A stretch of 64,000 nucleotides of DNA from an uncultured Lachnospiraceae bacterium (GCA_910577645.1 CAJTOL010000003.1:124001-188000); one strand, 5' to 3'. Positions 40,919 through 51,125 are shown, counted from the first letter of the stretch. Numbers and translations are program-made. The notes: a model not told the origin generated them from the sequence alone.

Positions 40919-42604
40919 ATGCTGCGAGCATCTTTTTCCGGTATCAGCACCGCCCTGTCGGCCCTTCAGGCCAACCAGAAGCGGCTTGATATTATCGGTC
41001 AGAATCTTTCAAACATGAATACTCCGGGATATACCCGCCAGCAGCTGGAGACATCCAGTTTAAACTACTCCCATCCTGTTTCCCACTATACCAACGGTTC
41101 GGAGATTACAGTCGGCTTTGGCGTATACATGGATCGGGTTTCCCAGATTCGCGATCCCTACCTGGACGTTCAGTACCGTTCCCAGATGAACAAATCCAGC
41201 TACACCGACTCTATGCAGACTGCTTTGGATTCCCTGGCCAGAGTTTTGGACGAATCCAACATCTCCGGTATTCGGGATGCCTTTTCCGATATCCAGGCCG
41301 CTCTCACTGATATGCAGGATCTCCCCAAGGTTGACAACGCCGTTTATGAGAGTGAGCTTCGGGCCCGTATGCAGGCTTTAACCAATCTGTTAAACCAGTC
41401 GGCAAAGCAGATTCACGATGCGGAAAAAGCTGAGTTTGACCGGCTTAACGGGGCCGGCACCAGTGAGGAGGGAGCCGAGCAGAAAGTAAATGACATTCTC
41501 CGCCAGATTGGCGATTTGAACATTACTATTAAGAAGAATCAAATCTTCAATCAACCCAGCCTGGAGCTGATGGACGAGCGGAATCTGCTTCTTGACGAGC
41601 TGGCCAGCTATCTTCCCATTGAAGTCACTTATTATAAGGATGCTGCCCACAGCGGCACCTATACTGCTCCGGACGGATCAATTCGGGATAAGGGCTATGA
41701 ATATGATAAAAATGGTAATGTTATCGGTAAAAAGGAATGGCCCGATGATCTGAGGGTTACCATGGATTATACCGACGCTCAGGGAGTTTCCCATACCCTT
41801 GTTCTGGTTAACGGCACAGAGGGCGGCAAGGATCAGAACTATGGAAGCATGACCGTAGTGGGCGACCGCAGCGATCCTACCAAGGTTTCCGTTACCCTTA
41901 ATTCTTCTCCCAATATGGACGGGACTACCGGACTGGAAGCAACCGCTAACTTTTCTGCCTCTGAAAGCCAGCTAAAAGGCGGCTCCATTCAGGCCAGCCT
42001 GGATATGCTGGGAAAAACCGGCACCGGCCAGACCATTCCCGGTACCCAGACCCAGGATAAGGTAAGAGGTTATGAATATTATATAAAGCAGCTTGACCTT
42101 CTGGCAAAAACCTTTGCGGATACTATGAATACTATTAATAATGATCCTAATATTGCCGCAACGCCAGGCGGTGCATTATTGGAAGCCCAGGGCGGCGGCG
42201 GCATTACTGCCGAAAATATTTCCATCAGCCAGGATTGGATCAGCGGAGCTGCCAAAATTGCCAGCGGTTCCTCAAACCGGACGGATGTTATTTTGGAAAT
42301 GTTAAATTCTATGTCCAAAACCTATACCGATTTAGGCAATAACTCCTACTCTGACTTTATGAATAATGTATCCGTTACACTGGCCAGCGATTCCAGCTCC
42401 AATCAGACCTCCCTTAAAACGGATGTTATCGTGCTGAATGGCATCCATAATTCCAGGGATTCTGTTTCAGGAGTCAGCCTGGACGAAGAAGCTGCCAATA
42501 TGATGGCCTTCTCTTCCGCTTACAATGCCGCTTCCCGTTTGATGACAGCCTTTGACGAAGCTCTGGATCGGCTGATCAACAACACCGGCCTGGTAGGCAG
42601 ATAA
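40919..42604 (+). CDS. flgK: Flagellar hook-filament junction protein FlgK
   Basis: FlgK is the first junction protein between hook and filament. The 561 residues begin with the rod/hook-type N-terminus (SGISTALSALQANQKRLDII, NLSNMNTPGYTRQ) and end with the matching helix (SLDEEAANMMAFSSAYNAAS). GGAGG precedes the ATG. Confidence 0.96.
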   Translation: MLRASFSGISTALSALQANQKRLDIIGQNLSNMNTPGYTRQQLETSSLNYSHPVSHYTNGSEITVGFGVYMDRVSQIRDPYLDVQYRSQMNKSSYTDSMQTALDSLARVLDESNISGIRDAFSDIQAALTDMQDLPKVDNAVYESELRARMQALTNLLNQSAKQIHDAEKAEFDRLNGAGTSEEGAEQKVNDILRQIGDLNITIKKNQIFNQPSLELMDERNLLLDELASYLPIEVTYYKDAAHSGTYTAPDGSIRDKGYEYDKNGNVIGKKEWPDDLRVTMDYTDAQGVSHTLVLVNGTEGGKDQNYGSMTVVGDRSDPTKVSVTLNSSPNMDGTTGLEATANFSASESQLKGGSIQASLDMLGKTGTGQTIPGTQTQDKVRGYEYYIKQLDLLAKTFADTMNTINNDPNIAATPGGALLEAQGGGGITAENISISQDWISGAAKIASGSSNRTDVILEMLNSMSKTYTDLGNNSYSDFMNNVSVTLASDSSSNQTSLKTDVIVLNGIHNSRDSVSGVSLDEEAANMMAFSSAYNAASRLMTAFDEALDRLINNTGLVGR

Positions 42605-42626
42605 TTCATTTGGAGGGAATAACAAT

Positions 42627-43760
42627 ATGAGAGTTACCAACACATCTACAAACAGGAATTTTACCAGCGGCATCAATGATGTCCACAGTAAATTGATTAA
42701 AAGTTTTAATAAAATTTCTACCGGTAAGGCTTATGAGGCTGCCGCTGATAACCCGCTTGACTATTATGAAGGCAAGAAAATCGATAACCAGTATCTGGAT
42801 ACCATCAGCAAGCTTTCCCTCATCAGCGATGTAAAAAATCGTCTTTATGAGCAGGAACTTGGCGCCCGCTCCATCCAGGACACCTTATCGAAAGCTAAGT
42901 TAAAGGTAGAATTTGCTGCTTCCGCCACCAATAATTCTTCTGACGCTACTGTACAGACTGTCCGGGATGATCTGCTTCAAAAGCAGCAGTCCATTGTAAA
43001 TGAGTTAAATGCCCAGTTCCAGAATTGTTATATTTTCGGCGGAAACGATCTTTCCACCACGCCCTTTACCTTAAGCGAAGACGGAACTACCCTGACCTTT
43101 ACCCATCAATTTCCCGGAGATGCCACCGCCACGAAAATTACTATGGAGTTAAAAGAAGATCCCAATTCCCCGGGCACCTATTCCTATGATATCAGCGATC
43201 CGGACAAATTGCTTCAGGCTATGAGAGAACAGGGACGGATTGACATTGGATACGGAAATATTTCTAACAAGAATACTCTTCTGGATACCTATACCGGCGG
43301 TATCAATCTTTTGACCGGACTGAATTCCGATACTCTCAACGCTATGAGTGATGCAGACGCAAAAGCCGCCATTCAGGAGCGCCTGGATAAAAGTCCTCTG
43401 GGACTTATCGGATCAGCTGTCATGACCATGAACGATCATATTGATGACCTGAAAAACGGAACGGCCGACTGCTCTGCTTTTTCCGAAAAGATGGGAGAAG
43501 TTATGGAGGAGATGACTCTTACCGAGCACTATGTTAGCACCGTATACAGCGACCTGGGTAATAAGTATTCCCTCTTAGAGACCACAGAGTCCAAGCTGAC
43601 TCTCAGCAAACAGCTTTTAACGGAACAGTATGCCGATAAGATGGGAGCCGATCCTTACGAAGCTGTTATGGAGATGTATTCCTACCAGTATTCTTACTCG
43701 GCAGCTCAGCAAGTTGCCACCAGATTATTCCAGTCATCTTTATTTGATTTTATGAGATAA
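42627..43760 (+). CDS. flgL: Flagellar hook-filament junction protein FlgL
   Basis: FlgL is the second junction protein, 377 residues. The flagellin-like N-terminus (VHSKLIKSFNKISTGKAYE, ADNPLDYYEGKKI) is clear. The C-terminal helix ends in ATRLFQSSLFDFMR. GGAGG precedes the ATG, 22 bases after flgK. Confidence 0.95.
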   Translation: MRVTNTSTNRNFTSGINDVHSKLIKSFNKISTGKAYEAAADNPLDYYEGKKIDNQYLDTISKLSLISDVKNRLYEQELGARSIQDTLSKAKLKVEFAASATNNSSDATVQTVRDDLLQKQQSIVNELNAQFQNCYIFGGNDLSTTPFTLSEDGTTLTFTHQFPGDATATKITMELKEDPNSPGTYSYDISDPDKLLQAMREQGRIDIGYGNISNKNTLLDTYTGGINLLTGLNSDTLNAMSDADAKAAIQERLDKSPLGLIGSAVMTMNDHIDDLKNGTADCSAFSEKMGEVMEEMTLTEHYVSTVYSDLGNKYSLLETTESKLTLSKQLLTEQYADKMGADPYEAVMEMYSYQYSYSAAQQVATRLFQSSLFDFMR

Positions 43761-43793
43761 ATATTTATTAAATTTGGAAAGGGGGACCTTTGC

Positions 43794-44372
43794 ATGTCAC
43801 AGCTAATTCGAGTAACATCTACACCGTATCAGGCAGTACATTTTTCACAGAGGGCCCAGCTGGTTCCTTCTGGCATGGTAGATGTGGAACGCCGCAGGGC
43901 TGTCGCCCGTCAGATTGCTTTCCACTCCAGGCATACAAAAGGGGCGTCCATTGATATGGAATCTTACCAGAAAATCCGCCGCACCTTCAGTCCTTCTCCC
44001 GGCAGTCAGGCTCCGGCTCAGACTGCCAGGCCAGTCAGCTTCTCTGATTCTCAGTCTCAAACCGCCAGCCGCCCTGCTGCTGATGTTTCCACAGAGGCTT
44101 ATAAGGGAGCTGAAAGCCAGATGATGTCTGTCGCTTCTTCTGTGGATGCTGTTTCTTCTCAGAATGTGCCTTCTAAGTATGAAGCCGCTTACGACGTACA
44201 GCTTGCTTCCTTTGAACTGCGCGCCGCTCGGGGAGATATCTCTTATCTGCCCGGTTTTGACGTAACTGTCGTGATCCAGCGTCCTGAGATTCACTTCGAA
44301 TATCTGGGTGGTTTTAACTATGTACCTCCCCAGGAAGATGCTATTGGACGCAATGTAAATCTCTATATATAG
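43794..44372 (+). CDS. DUF6470 (YviE-like) protein
   Basis: The product has 192 residues. The C-terminus holds the family's conserved block (PGFDVTVVIQRPEIHFEYLG). The middle is serine- and glutamine-rich and probably disordered. Its place between flgL and fliW is the same as yviE in Bacillus. The function is not established. AAGGGGG precedes the ATG. Confidence 0.82.
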   Translation: MSQLIRVTSTPYQAVHFSQRAQLVPSGMVDVERRRAVARQIAFHSRHTKGASIDMESYQKIRRTFSPSPGSQAPAQTARPVSFSDSQSQTASRPAADVSTEAYKGAESQMMSVASSVDAVSSQNVPSKYEAAYDVQLASFELRAARGDISYLPGFDVTVVIQRPEIHFEYLGGFNYVPPQEDAIGRNVNLYI

Positions 44373-44387
44373 GAGTGTTTTGATTAC

Positions 44388-44846
44388 ATGACCATACAGA
44401 CCGACTATTATGGACTGATAGAATATAAGGAAGAGGATTTGATTATTCTTCCGGAAGGCCTTTTCGGCTTTCCTGATTTAAAACGTTACCTTCCTCTTAT
44501 GATGGATGAAGATGATGATTCCATGCTTTTATTCCAATCTGTTGAACGTCCTGAAGTTGCCTTTGTGCTAATTAACCCGACTTTTTTACTTCCCGACTAC
44601 ACTCCCTCTCTTACGCCGGAAGAGCTGGCATTTTTGGAGGTAGAAGACAGTGGTGAGCTTTCTTATTTTGTCATCTGTGTAATACATGATAACTATCTGG
44701 ATAATACAGTAAATCTTAAGTGCCCTCTGTCTATCAATCCTACAACCCGAATTGGCATGCAGATTATTATGGAGCAATCTCCTTATGGTTTTCGCCATAA
44801 ATTGAGTTCCTTCCCCGGCCTGGCCAATCCGGAATCTTTTAAATGA
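44388..44846 (+). CDS. fliW: Flagellar assembly factor FliW
   Basis: FliW binds CsrA and free flagellin, so it links flagellin level to flagellin translation. The 152 residues form the beta-barrel of the family, with LPEGLFGFPDLKRYLPL near the start and the LINPTFLLPDY stretch. AGGAG precedes the ATG. csrA follows directly, which is the usual pair. Confidence 0.95.
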   Translation: MTIQTDYYGLIEYKEEDLIILPEGLFGFPDLKRYLPLMMDEDDDSMLLFQSVERPEVAFVLINPTFLLPDYTPSLTPEELAFLEVEDSGELSYFVICVIHDNYLDNTVNLKCPLSINPTTRIGMQIIMEQSPYGFRHKLSSFPGLANPESFK

Positions 44847-44860
44847 CAGGAGTAATTGCC

Positions 44861-45139
44861 ATGCTGGTACTCAGACGCAAAAAGAATGAAAGTATTTTAA
44901 TCGGTCAGGATATTCGTATTACCATATTGGAATGTGCTTCTGACGGCGTGCGTATTGCCGTAGATGCGCCGAAACAGGTTTCTATTATCCGTGAAGAGCT
45001 TTCCGCTGCAGAACAAACCAATAAAATGGCGCTTGCCCCTAAAACAAGCGCCATAAAATCTCTGTATGCTGCTCTCACTCAACATCCTGCTTCTGATTCG
45101 GAATCCTGCCCACCAACCCATGAACAAGGGGAGTCCTAA
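44861..45139 (+). CDS. csrA: Translational regulator CsrA
   Basis: CsrA is an RNA-binding homodimer that blocks flagellin translation by binding its leader. The first 55 residues match CsrA (MLVLRRKKNESILIGQDIRI, GVRIAVDAPKQVSIIREEL). About 35 extra residues form a serine- and proline-rich tail, so at 92 residues it is longer than the usual 60-75. ATG 44861 is preceded by AGGAG and gives the standard N-terminus. The FliW antagonist is encoded just upstream. Confidence 0.93.
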   Translation: MLVLRRKKNESILIGQDIRITILECASDGVRIAVDAPKQVSIIREELSAAEQTNKMALAPKTSAIKSLYAALTQHPASDSESCPPTHEQGES

Positions 45140-45167
45140 CAAGAAGCTTCCATATGGATTCCTGATT

Positions 45168-46343
45168 TTACTTTCTCCTGACAATCTGAAATAATAATCG
45201 GATATCTCTCCGAATCCAACAGATTGGAAGAAGCAATGGGAGCTTCTCCACAGAAGGGTATAACCCGCACATATATCGATATTCTGGAAACAGCCAGCGC
45301 AGTCCTCGTCTGAAGGAGCTATGGCTGTCTCCAATATGTTCTCTAAACTTCTTCCACTTTTCTTTATTTAATTCCTTTTTCTCTATTTGTTCCAGAACCC
45401 GCTCCAGATACAGTGCCTGAGGATTTGTCTCATTTTTCACTTTCCCTCTGCTTAAGATGCGGTTTTCCAGCATATCATAAACCTCTGTTTCCTCAGAAGG
45501 CATTCCAAAAACCGAATCTGTTTTGTTTCCAAACCACATCTTTGTCAACTGCATCAAAAGCTGGATCAAATTGTCAATGTTAAAGTCCTCCAGTCCCTTT
45601 ATGATATATTCGTCGCTCATTTCACTTTTCCAGTATTGGTAAAACAGATAAGTATCCAGAAGTTCCCGGATTAAAAGCTCATCGGTTACATAGTGATATG
45701 CGATCTCAGCGGAACGGAAAACAAATTCTCCTTCCAGAGAGAGAATCCTCACGTATTGGAAGGGGCTCCTGATTGGGGCATGCCCGATAAGCTGAAGCAA
45801 ATGCTTCTCATAAGCAGGAGGCTTAAATGGAAAGTGATGGTAGAGCTCCACCTGAAATCCTGAGATACGCTTCATCCTCTCCCCGCAACCTTTATAGGTT
45901 CTGTCAGTTTCGTAGCCCAAATCTATTAAAAGGCCTTTGGCCAGAGTATAATCCTCTCCGCTTAAAAATAGCCGCAACGGATTATTGGCGGCTGTTTCCT
46001 TTAACTGATATAATTCCCGGATGCTGCTGGAAGTTAAAATCGTACAAGGAATTTCCTTCATATCTAAAAGGGCCAGAATCTCCCGCTCCGACTCTTCACA
46101 AGTCTCCCCATACCGCAAGGCCGACTGATAGCGCTCAAAAAAACGTTCTCTCCACCTGGCATTTCTTTTGGAATCGCTTCCTAAAAGCCCCAGATAGATA
46201 ACATTTGCGATTTTATGGTATTCGGCAGTACGGTACATCAGCTCCCAATCGGTTCTTCCATACATGGGGCGAAAGGTATCCTGGCGTATAATAGAGCTGG
46301 ACATATTAATCAGAAAACGTCCCTCAAATATTTGTCGATTCAT
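45168..46343 (-). CDS. Nucleotidyltransferase-like protein (NTP_transf_5 type)
   Basis: This protein of 391 residues resembles the family of large nucleotidyltransferase-fold proteins found in surface polysaccharide loci (FLSGEDYTLAKGLLIDLGY and FQVELYHHFPF). Its place between csrA and the flagellar cap operon may be chance or may point to a modification function. It is convergent with csrA, 28 bases apart, without a clear hairpin. AGGAG precedes the ATG. Confidence 0.65.
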   Translation of the reverse strand: MNRQIFEGRFLINMSSSIIRQDTFRPMYGRTDWELMYRTAEYHKIANVIYLGLLGSDSKRNARWRERFFERYQSALRYGETCEESEREILALLDMKEIPCTILTSSSIRELYQLKETAANNPLRLFLSGEDYTLAKGLLIDLGYETDRTYKGCGERMKRISGFQVELYHHFPFKPPAYEKHLLQLIGHAPIRSPFQYVRILSLEGEFVFRSAEIAYHYVTDELLIRELLDTYLFYQYWKSEMSDEYIIKGLEDFNIDNLIQLLMQLTKMWFGNKTDSVFGMPSEETEVYDMLENRILSRGKVKNETNPQALYLERVLEQIEKKELNKEKWKKFREHIGDSHSSFRRGLRWLFPEYRYMCGLYPSVEKLPLLLPICWIRRDIRLLFQIVRRK

Positions 46344-46394
46344 AGTCTCTCCTATTGCTTCATACAGCGATTTGCCTTGCTGCTTCGTGAGCCA

Positions 46395-46443
46395 GATAAG
46401 GAAAGAAGGGCAGCCGCAAAAGCGGCGCCCTCTTCTTCCTTAT
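46395..46443 (-). terminator. Hairpin behind the second cap gene
   Basis: A strong stem (46395-46416 with 46421-46443, few mismatches, AAAA loop) overlaps the stop codon of the gene at 46440. No T-run follows, so termination efficiency is uncertain and the nucleotidyltransferase gene may be read through. Confidence 0.55.
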
Positions 46444-47750
46444 CCCAAAGTATTCAAAAGCATTCCTACTGTATAATAATTTCCGATATTATAAGCTCCG
46501 CTTCTGGCAAAGTTGCCCATATAGCGGAAGCTGTCGTAGTAATTGCCTCCATTCTGGGTCTGGCTTGATATGGAAGATAAATCGTTGCTGGCAATTCGCT
46601 GTACTGGAGAGGATAACGCCGCATCTGCTCTGGCAGCCGCCTTCTCTGCAATTCCAAATTGGCCGCTGATAAGCTGGCTGGTACCTTCATAATCCTTTAC
46701 CAGGGCTTCTTCCAGTTTTTTCTTATCCAGTACTAAATTTCCCTCTTTATCATGGGAAATTCCCAACTGTTTTAGGGTCTTCTCGTCTGCCAGTCCCCGT
46801 CCAAAGGATGCATACTGCTTTGCTGCGCCTACTCCCCGGCCGGTATTCTCTGATAAAAGGTTTGTAACAGAATTGTAATCCTTTACCAGATCCTCTACTG
46901 CAGAAATAACCTTATCTGTGTCAATGCCTGTAAATACGTTGGTTTCTCCTGTGCTCTTTAAGGTAGCATGGATCCGGCCTACATCCAAGTCAATCTCATT
47001 GCTGTCAGAACGGTAAGACTGGCTGAATCCGTTTTCCGTAACCGTATACACTGCATCCTGAGCTGCTATTGCCGCATTTTCAATTCCTGCGGCAGCGCCT
47101 GTGGAGCCGGTCACCTTAAATCCATTTGCTTCCCCTGTTTTTCTGGATGCAATGGAGAGGGATACCTTTCCTCCGTCATTTACCACCTGGGCCCTGACGC
47201 CTGTATCCTGAGCGTTAATAGCCTGGGCTGCTTCCCGGTACATCTGATTGTAGGTCTTGGCAGTTCCGTTGTCGTTGAGTGCAGAGATAGAAACGGATAT
47301 GTTTCCTCCTGAGGTCTCAATCTCAAAGTTCATATCCTCGCCTGCCTTGGCTGTCTCCTGTCCCACCTTAAAGCCGCTTTGATTCTGCTGACTCTGGGCC
47401 AGCGACTCAACCTGGAGCCGAATGTCTGTATCTCCGTTTAATTTGTAGCCTGCTTTTACATCCGCTACATCTTCGTTAGTGCTCCCCACCTGGTAATCAT
47501 TAAACGCATTGCTCTTGCTGAATCCTGAAAGCTTCGCTGCTGAACTCTCCAGGCTGGTAAGTGCAGACTGATACTTAGTTAAAAAGGATTTCACATCCTG
47601 ATAAGGATCGGATGAGGAAGTAGTCTTTCCTATCCGGTTTATCGCAGAGACCGCGTTTAAGGATGAGTTACGCATAGAGGACATCCTTAAAAGGTTCAGG
47701 GTATTCTGATACTGGTAATTACTATAACTGCTGATTCCGTTTATTGCCAT
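46440..47750 (-). CDS. FliD-like protein, second filament-cap candidate
   Basis: This 436-residue protein sits behind fliD, fliS and a FliT-like gene. A coiled-coil start is followed by a region like the FliD middle domain. A C-terminal block then matches the FliD end (KTLKQLGISHDKEGNLVLDKKKLEEALVKDY). The standard FliD N-terminal LASGIDxxxxIxxLM is not present. It may be a second, shortened cap or an adhesin derived from FliD. AGGAGG precedes the ATG. Confidence 0.7.
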   Translation of the reverse strand: MAINGISSYSNYQYQNTLNLLRMSSMRNSSLNAVSAINRIGKTTSSSDPYQDVKSFLTKYQSALTSLESSAAKLSGFSKSNAFNDYQVGSTNEDVADVKAGYKLNGDTDIRLQVESLAQSQQNQSGFKVGQETAKAGEDMNFEIETSGGNISVSISALNDNGTAKTYNQMYREAAQAINAQDTGVRAQVVNDGGKVSLSIASRKTGEANGFKVTGSTGAAAGIENAAIAAQDAVYTVTENGFSQSYRSDSNEIDLDVGRIHATLKSTGETNVFTGIDTDKVISAVEDLVKDYNSVTNLLSENTGRGVGAAKQYASFGRGLADEKTLKQLGISHDKEGNLVLDKKKLEEALVKDYEGTSQLISGQFGIAEKAAARADAALSSPVQRIASNDLSSISSQTQNGGNYYDSFRYMGNFARSGAYNIGNYYTVGMLLNTLG

Positions 47751-47771
47751 ATTCTTTCCTCCTTTCTTTGA

Positions 47772-48179
47772 TTATTTTTCGCTGGATGTTTTCTTATAGA
47801 AGGATTTCTCCCCGCCGGTACTCAGGTTTAATCTCTCATCCAGTTTCCTGATGTCCCTTAAAAGCTCAAGAGACTTTTGGCGGATCTCCAAAATCTTCTT
47901 CTCTTCAAAACTGCCCCCCGGCTGATTTTGCCGGGGTTCGCAGCTAAGAAGCTGTTTTAAATAGGCTGAGTGGTCTCTGTCCTGTCCTGCCAGTTTCCAA
48001 AGCTCTTCCTGACATTCCTCAATTTTTGCCATCTCCTCTGCCCGCATCTGCAGCAGAAGCCGGACAGAAACTTCATCTTTTCTCTCAAGAGCCTCCTTTA
48101 GCTCCCGGGTTAATCGGTCTATCTCTCTGAGAAAACCGTAACGCCGCTGCACCAGCAGCATTATCTGCTCTAAATCCAT
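47772..48179 (-). CDS. Small helical protein, FliT-like export chaperone candidate
   Basis: The 135 residues are mostly charged helices (LTRELKEALERKDEVSVRLL) with a basic C-terminal tail. Its place directly behind fliS is that of FliT, the chaperone of FliD, but sequence similarity is too weak for a firm name. AGGAGG precedes the ATG, 11 bases after fliS. Confidence 0.55.
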   Translation of the reverse strand: MDLEQIMLLVQRRYGFLREIDRLTRELKEALERKDEVSVRLLLQMRAEEMAKIEECQEELWKLAGQDRDHSAYLKQLLSCEPRQNQPGGSFEEKKILEIRQKSLELLRDIRKLDERLNLSTGGEKSFYKKTSSEK

Positions 48180-48190
48180 GGGCCATCCTC

Positions 48191-48595
48191 CTATCCGAAG
48201 ACACTTTTCTCCCTTACAATGTGATTGTCTCCTACCACACGGCTGGCCTGATCAAAGGCTTCCCGCAGCTCCGAAAGGATATTACGGATACGGCCAATCT
48301 CGTCTTTCTGACGCTCTCTGCCGGCATGAATCCTGCTGATATCAAAAATCAAATAATTATAAATCCTGCGAAGATCCCGGCTGATAGGATAGCTCATATC
48401 CAGTATATCAATCAGATAACGGATGATCCGGGAAACCCGGTCAAGACAGTCCTCAAAATCTTTATAATCCTTATCCTCCAAGGACATCTCCGCCCTGGTC
48501 AGCCGCTTAATGGCCTCGTCGTAAAGCAACAGCAGCAGCTCGGGCCCGCTCATAGAATATATGCTTTTTTCTTTATATTTTTGATAACCGTTCAT
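48191..48595 (-). CDS. fliS: Flagellar export chaperone FliS
   Basis: FliS keeps flagellin unfolded until export and in Bacillus also affects FliW. The 134 residues include the family pattern SMSGPELLLLLYDEAIKRL and YLIDILDMSYPISRDLRRIY. AAGGAG precedes the ATG, 28 bases after fliD. Confidence 0.93.
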   Translation of the reverse strand: MNGYQKYKEKSIYSMSGPELLLLLYDEAIKRLTRAEMSLEDKDYKDFEDCLDRVSRIIRYLIDILDMSYPISRDLRRIYNYLIFDISRIHAGRERQKDEIGRIRNILSELREAFDQASRVVGDNHIVREKSVFG

Positions 48596-48623
48596 AGCTC
48601 TCCTTCTCTAATATCCAGCGCCC

Positions 48624-51125
48624 TTATACACTAAGCTGGGATAAAAAGCTGGATTGGGAATTCATCTGGCTGATCAGCTTTTCCATAGATGCAAACTGAG
48701 TGATATAGCGATCCTGCTCGCTCTTTAAGCGAAGCTGAAGCTTATCCAGATTCTCCTCCATATCCTTTAACTGCTTGTATATCTGGTTATTGGTGAGAGA
48801 CATCGGTATCTTCTCAGAACCTGCTTCCTCAATCAAACGTCCGTAGGAGTTGCCGTTTTTGGTGGCATATTTGGTTGCATAAGGGGTGAAGGTCTCATCC
48901 AAAATAGTCATCAGGCCCTTTTTAACTTCCCCGCCTCCTGTAAAGATATCGGAAACCTTATCCGGATCTGTCTCCATGGCCTGCTTAAACTTCCTCTCAT
49001 CAAATTTAATGGTTCCGCCTTCCTTATAGTCATCGGAAAAGGTAATTCCCATGGCCTCCAAATCCTCATTCTTGACATTGCTTCCCAGCAGCTTAGTAAT
49101 AATGCTCTGCATATCCATGCTCAAATCCCGCATTATGCCGTCGTTAAACAGCAAACCGGTTTTTGCCTTTTTCTCCCAGTTTTCAATGGATGTCTCATCC
49201 ATCTCATCCTTCTGCTCGTCAGTCAGAGGGCCAATGGAGCGGTTTGGCTTTGTCGTAACCTGGGTATTGATTTCTTTTACCAGGGCGTTATATTCTTCGA
49301 TAAAGGTTTTAACTGCCTCTGTAACCCCCTCTGCGTCTGCCTTTGCATCAAAGGTCACTGCCTGGGACTTATCTTTTGAATACACACCACTTTCATTATA
49401 GCCGAATTTCCCGGATACGGTTACCTTCATCCCCCCCAAATCCAGGGTATTGGTAAGGCTCTCCATCTCTGTTCCCTCTCCGTCTCCGTTTCCGTAGCTG
49501 ACCCGGACTACGGCGTTCTGGCCGTCCTTGGAGAATCCGTCTTTGGATCCGTTAATGCCGAACAAGGCCTCTGCAAACCCACTGTCGCCTGTCAGGTCAA
49601 TTTCTCCCCGCTTTCCGGTTTCTGAGGCTACCAGGACAAACTGGTTAGTAGCGCTGATATAGGATGCCCTTACCCCGGCTTCCGAATTACTGTTAATCTC
49701 ATTTAACAGCTGATCAACGGTCATGTCTGCCGTAAACTCAATATCGGCTCCGTTGATCGTCATCTTCATTTTTCCCTCAGCAGGCTCTTTCGCTATCTTA
49801 TCAAGCCCTAATTTTTCCCAGTTATTCCGCAGGCTCAGCCCGGTGCTGATTTTGTTGGAGGTCTCTTTATCAAAGCCCAGCATCTTTCTGGCCTCGTAAT
49901 CGCTGGTGTTTATGGTTAAGGTCTCTTTTGCATCCTTTACCTGGAACTGAAGTTCTCCGCTGCTGAAGTCCGCAGTTACGTTTCCTTTTCCAAAGGCTTT
50001 CTCCAGATGCTTGTTGGCATATCCCTCCAGCATTTCCATCTTTTTAGTTTTATCCGTCTCATTCTGAATCGCATCGGATTCTTCTTTCGTCAAGAGAACT
50101 ACATCCTTAGACTGGCCGCCGTAGCTGATGGAAAACTTGCGGTTTGCCATATATTCATCAACCGTCTGCCTTGTTACATAGCTGTCCTTAAATGGGTTGG
50201 TGGCAATATCCTGAAAGCTCTTAATGTTTTCTTTTGGGTTCCCGTCTGCATCCAGATGGGAACCATTAATGCTGATTCCCTGAACCTCTTTGCCCAGCTG
50301 ATCCTTATCCACTCCAAGAGCTCCTAAAGCGGTAGAGCTCTTACCGATAACAATCTCTTTTTGGAATTTGTCCTCTGCCTTAATGCCGAAGCTGTCGCTG
50401 GCAGCATCGTATTCAAAGCTTATCATCTCTGACAGCTTATATTTTTTATCTCCCCACTTAATTTCCTGGGTTTCCAGGGCTTCGTTCAGCTGTTTTACCA
50501 CTTCCTCAGGCTCATCCGTGTAATTAACGGTTAGTTCTGTTCCGTCTGCTTTTTTATAGGTACTTTTAAAGTTAAAGGTAAACTTTTCCATGTAGCCGTT
50601 GGTGCCAATCTGGCCAAAGCTTAATTCCCTGCCGTTTAAATTGGAGGTAACGCATTTTTTATTCTCCAGTCTGTCAGCGGTAATTCCGCTGGCAGTTACC
50701 CAGGTCTTGCTCTCCTTAGCATCTGACATACGGGTTGCCGCTGTAGCGGTCTGCTTTACCCCCAGAATCGATAAGTACTGCATCATATCAGAGCTTCCGG
50801 TGGCGGAAACGTATTTGGTATATTTGGAATCTCCCAAAACACTGATCAGATTTTTCGCAAAAAATGACGGATCCGACAGATTGTTGACGGAAGCATAGGA
50901 AAAGTAATTATCCTGCATATCCAGAATCATATCGCTGATCTTCTGATATGCCTCTGCCTTCCACTCCAGGCTGGTCATCTCTTTCTTTTGATTGCTGATC
51001 TTCGTGGTAGTCCCCATGGTCATCTGCTCGATCATAGAATCTCTGTCGATACCAGAAGCAAATCCTCCAAATCCTCTTAAAGCGGTATTACCAAGCCCAT
51101 TACTTGCTGCTGAAACACTTGCCAT
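48624..51125 (-). CDS. fliD: Flagellar filament capping protein FliD
   Basis: FliD caps the filament and folds incoming flagellin. At 833 residues it is large for the family. The N-terminal FliD domain contains GFASGIDRDSMIEQMTMG, and the C-terminal domain contains DLEAMGITFSDDYKEGGTIK and a final coiled coil. The middle is about 350 residues longer than in short FliD proteins, so it probably carries extra exposed domains. A sigma-28-type promoter lies 107 bases upstream. Confidence 0.94.
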   Translation of the reverse strand: MASVSAASNGLGNTALRGFGGFASGIDRDSMIEQMTMGTTTKISNQKKEMTSLEWKAEAYQKISDMILDMQDNYFSYASVNNLSDPSFFAKNLISVLGDSKYTKYVSATGSSDMMQYLSILGVKQTATAATRMSDAKESKTWVTASGITADRLENKKCVTSNLNGRELSFGQIGTNGYMEKFTFNFKSTYKKADGTELTVNYTDEPEEVVKQLNEALETQEIKWGDKKYKLSEMISFEYDAASDSFGIKAEDKFQKEIVIGKSSTALGALGVDKDQLGKEVQGISINGSHLDADGNPKENIKSFQDIATNPFKDSYVTRQTVDEYMANRKFSISYGGQSKDVVLLTKEESDAIQNETDKTKKMEMLEGYANKHLEKAFGKGNVTADFSSGELQFQVKDAKETLTINTSDYEARKMLGFDKETSNKISTGLSLRNNWEKLGLDKIAKEPAEGKMKMTINGADIEFTADMTVDQLLNEINSNSEAGVRASYISATNQFVLVASETGKRGEIDLTGDSGFAEALFGINGSKDGFSKDGQNAVVRVSYGNGDGEGTEMESLTNTLDLGGMKVTVSGKFGYNESGVYSKDKSQAVTFDAKADAEGVTEAVKTFIEEYNALVKEINTQVTTKPNRSIGPLTDEQKDEMDETSIENWEKKAKTGLLFNDGIMRDLSMDMQSIITKLLGSNVKNEDLEAMGITFSDDYKEGGTIKFDERKFKQAMETDPDKVSDIFTGGGEVKKGLMTILDETFTPYATKYATKNGNSYGRLIEEAGSEKIPMSLTNNQIYKQLKDMEENLDKLQLRLKSEQDRYITQFASMEKLISQMNSQSSFLSQLSV

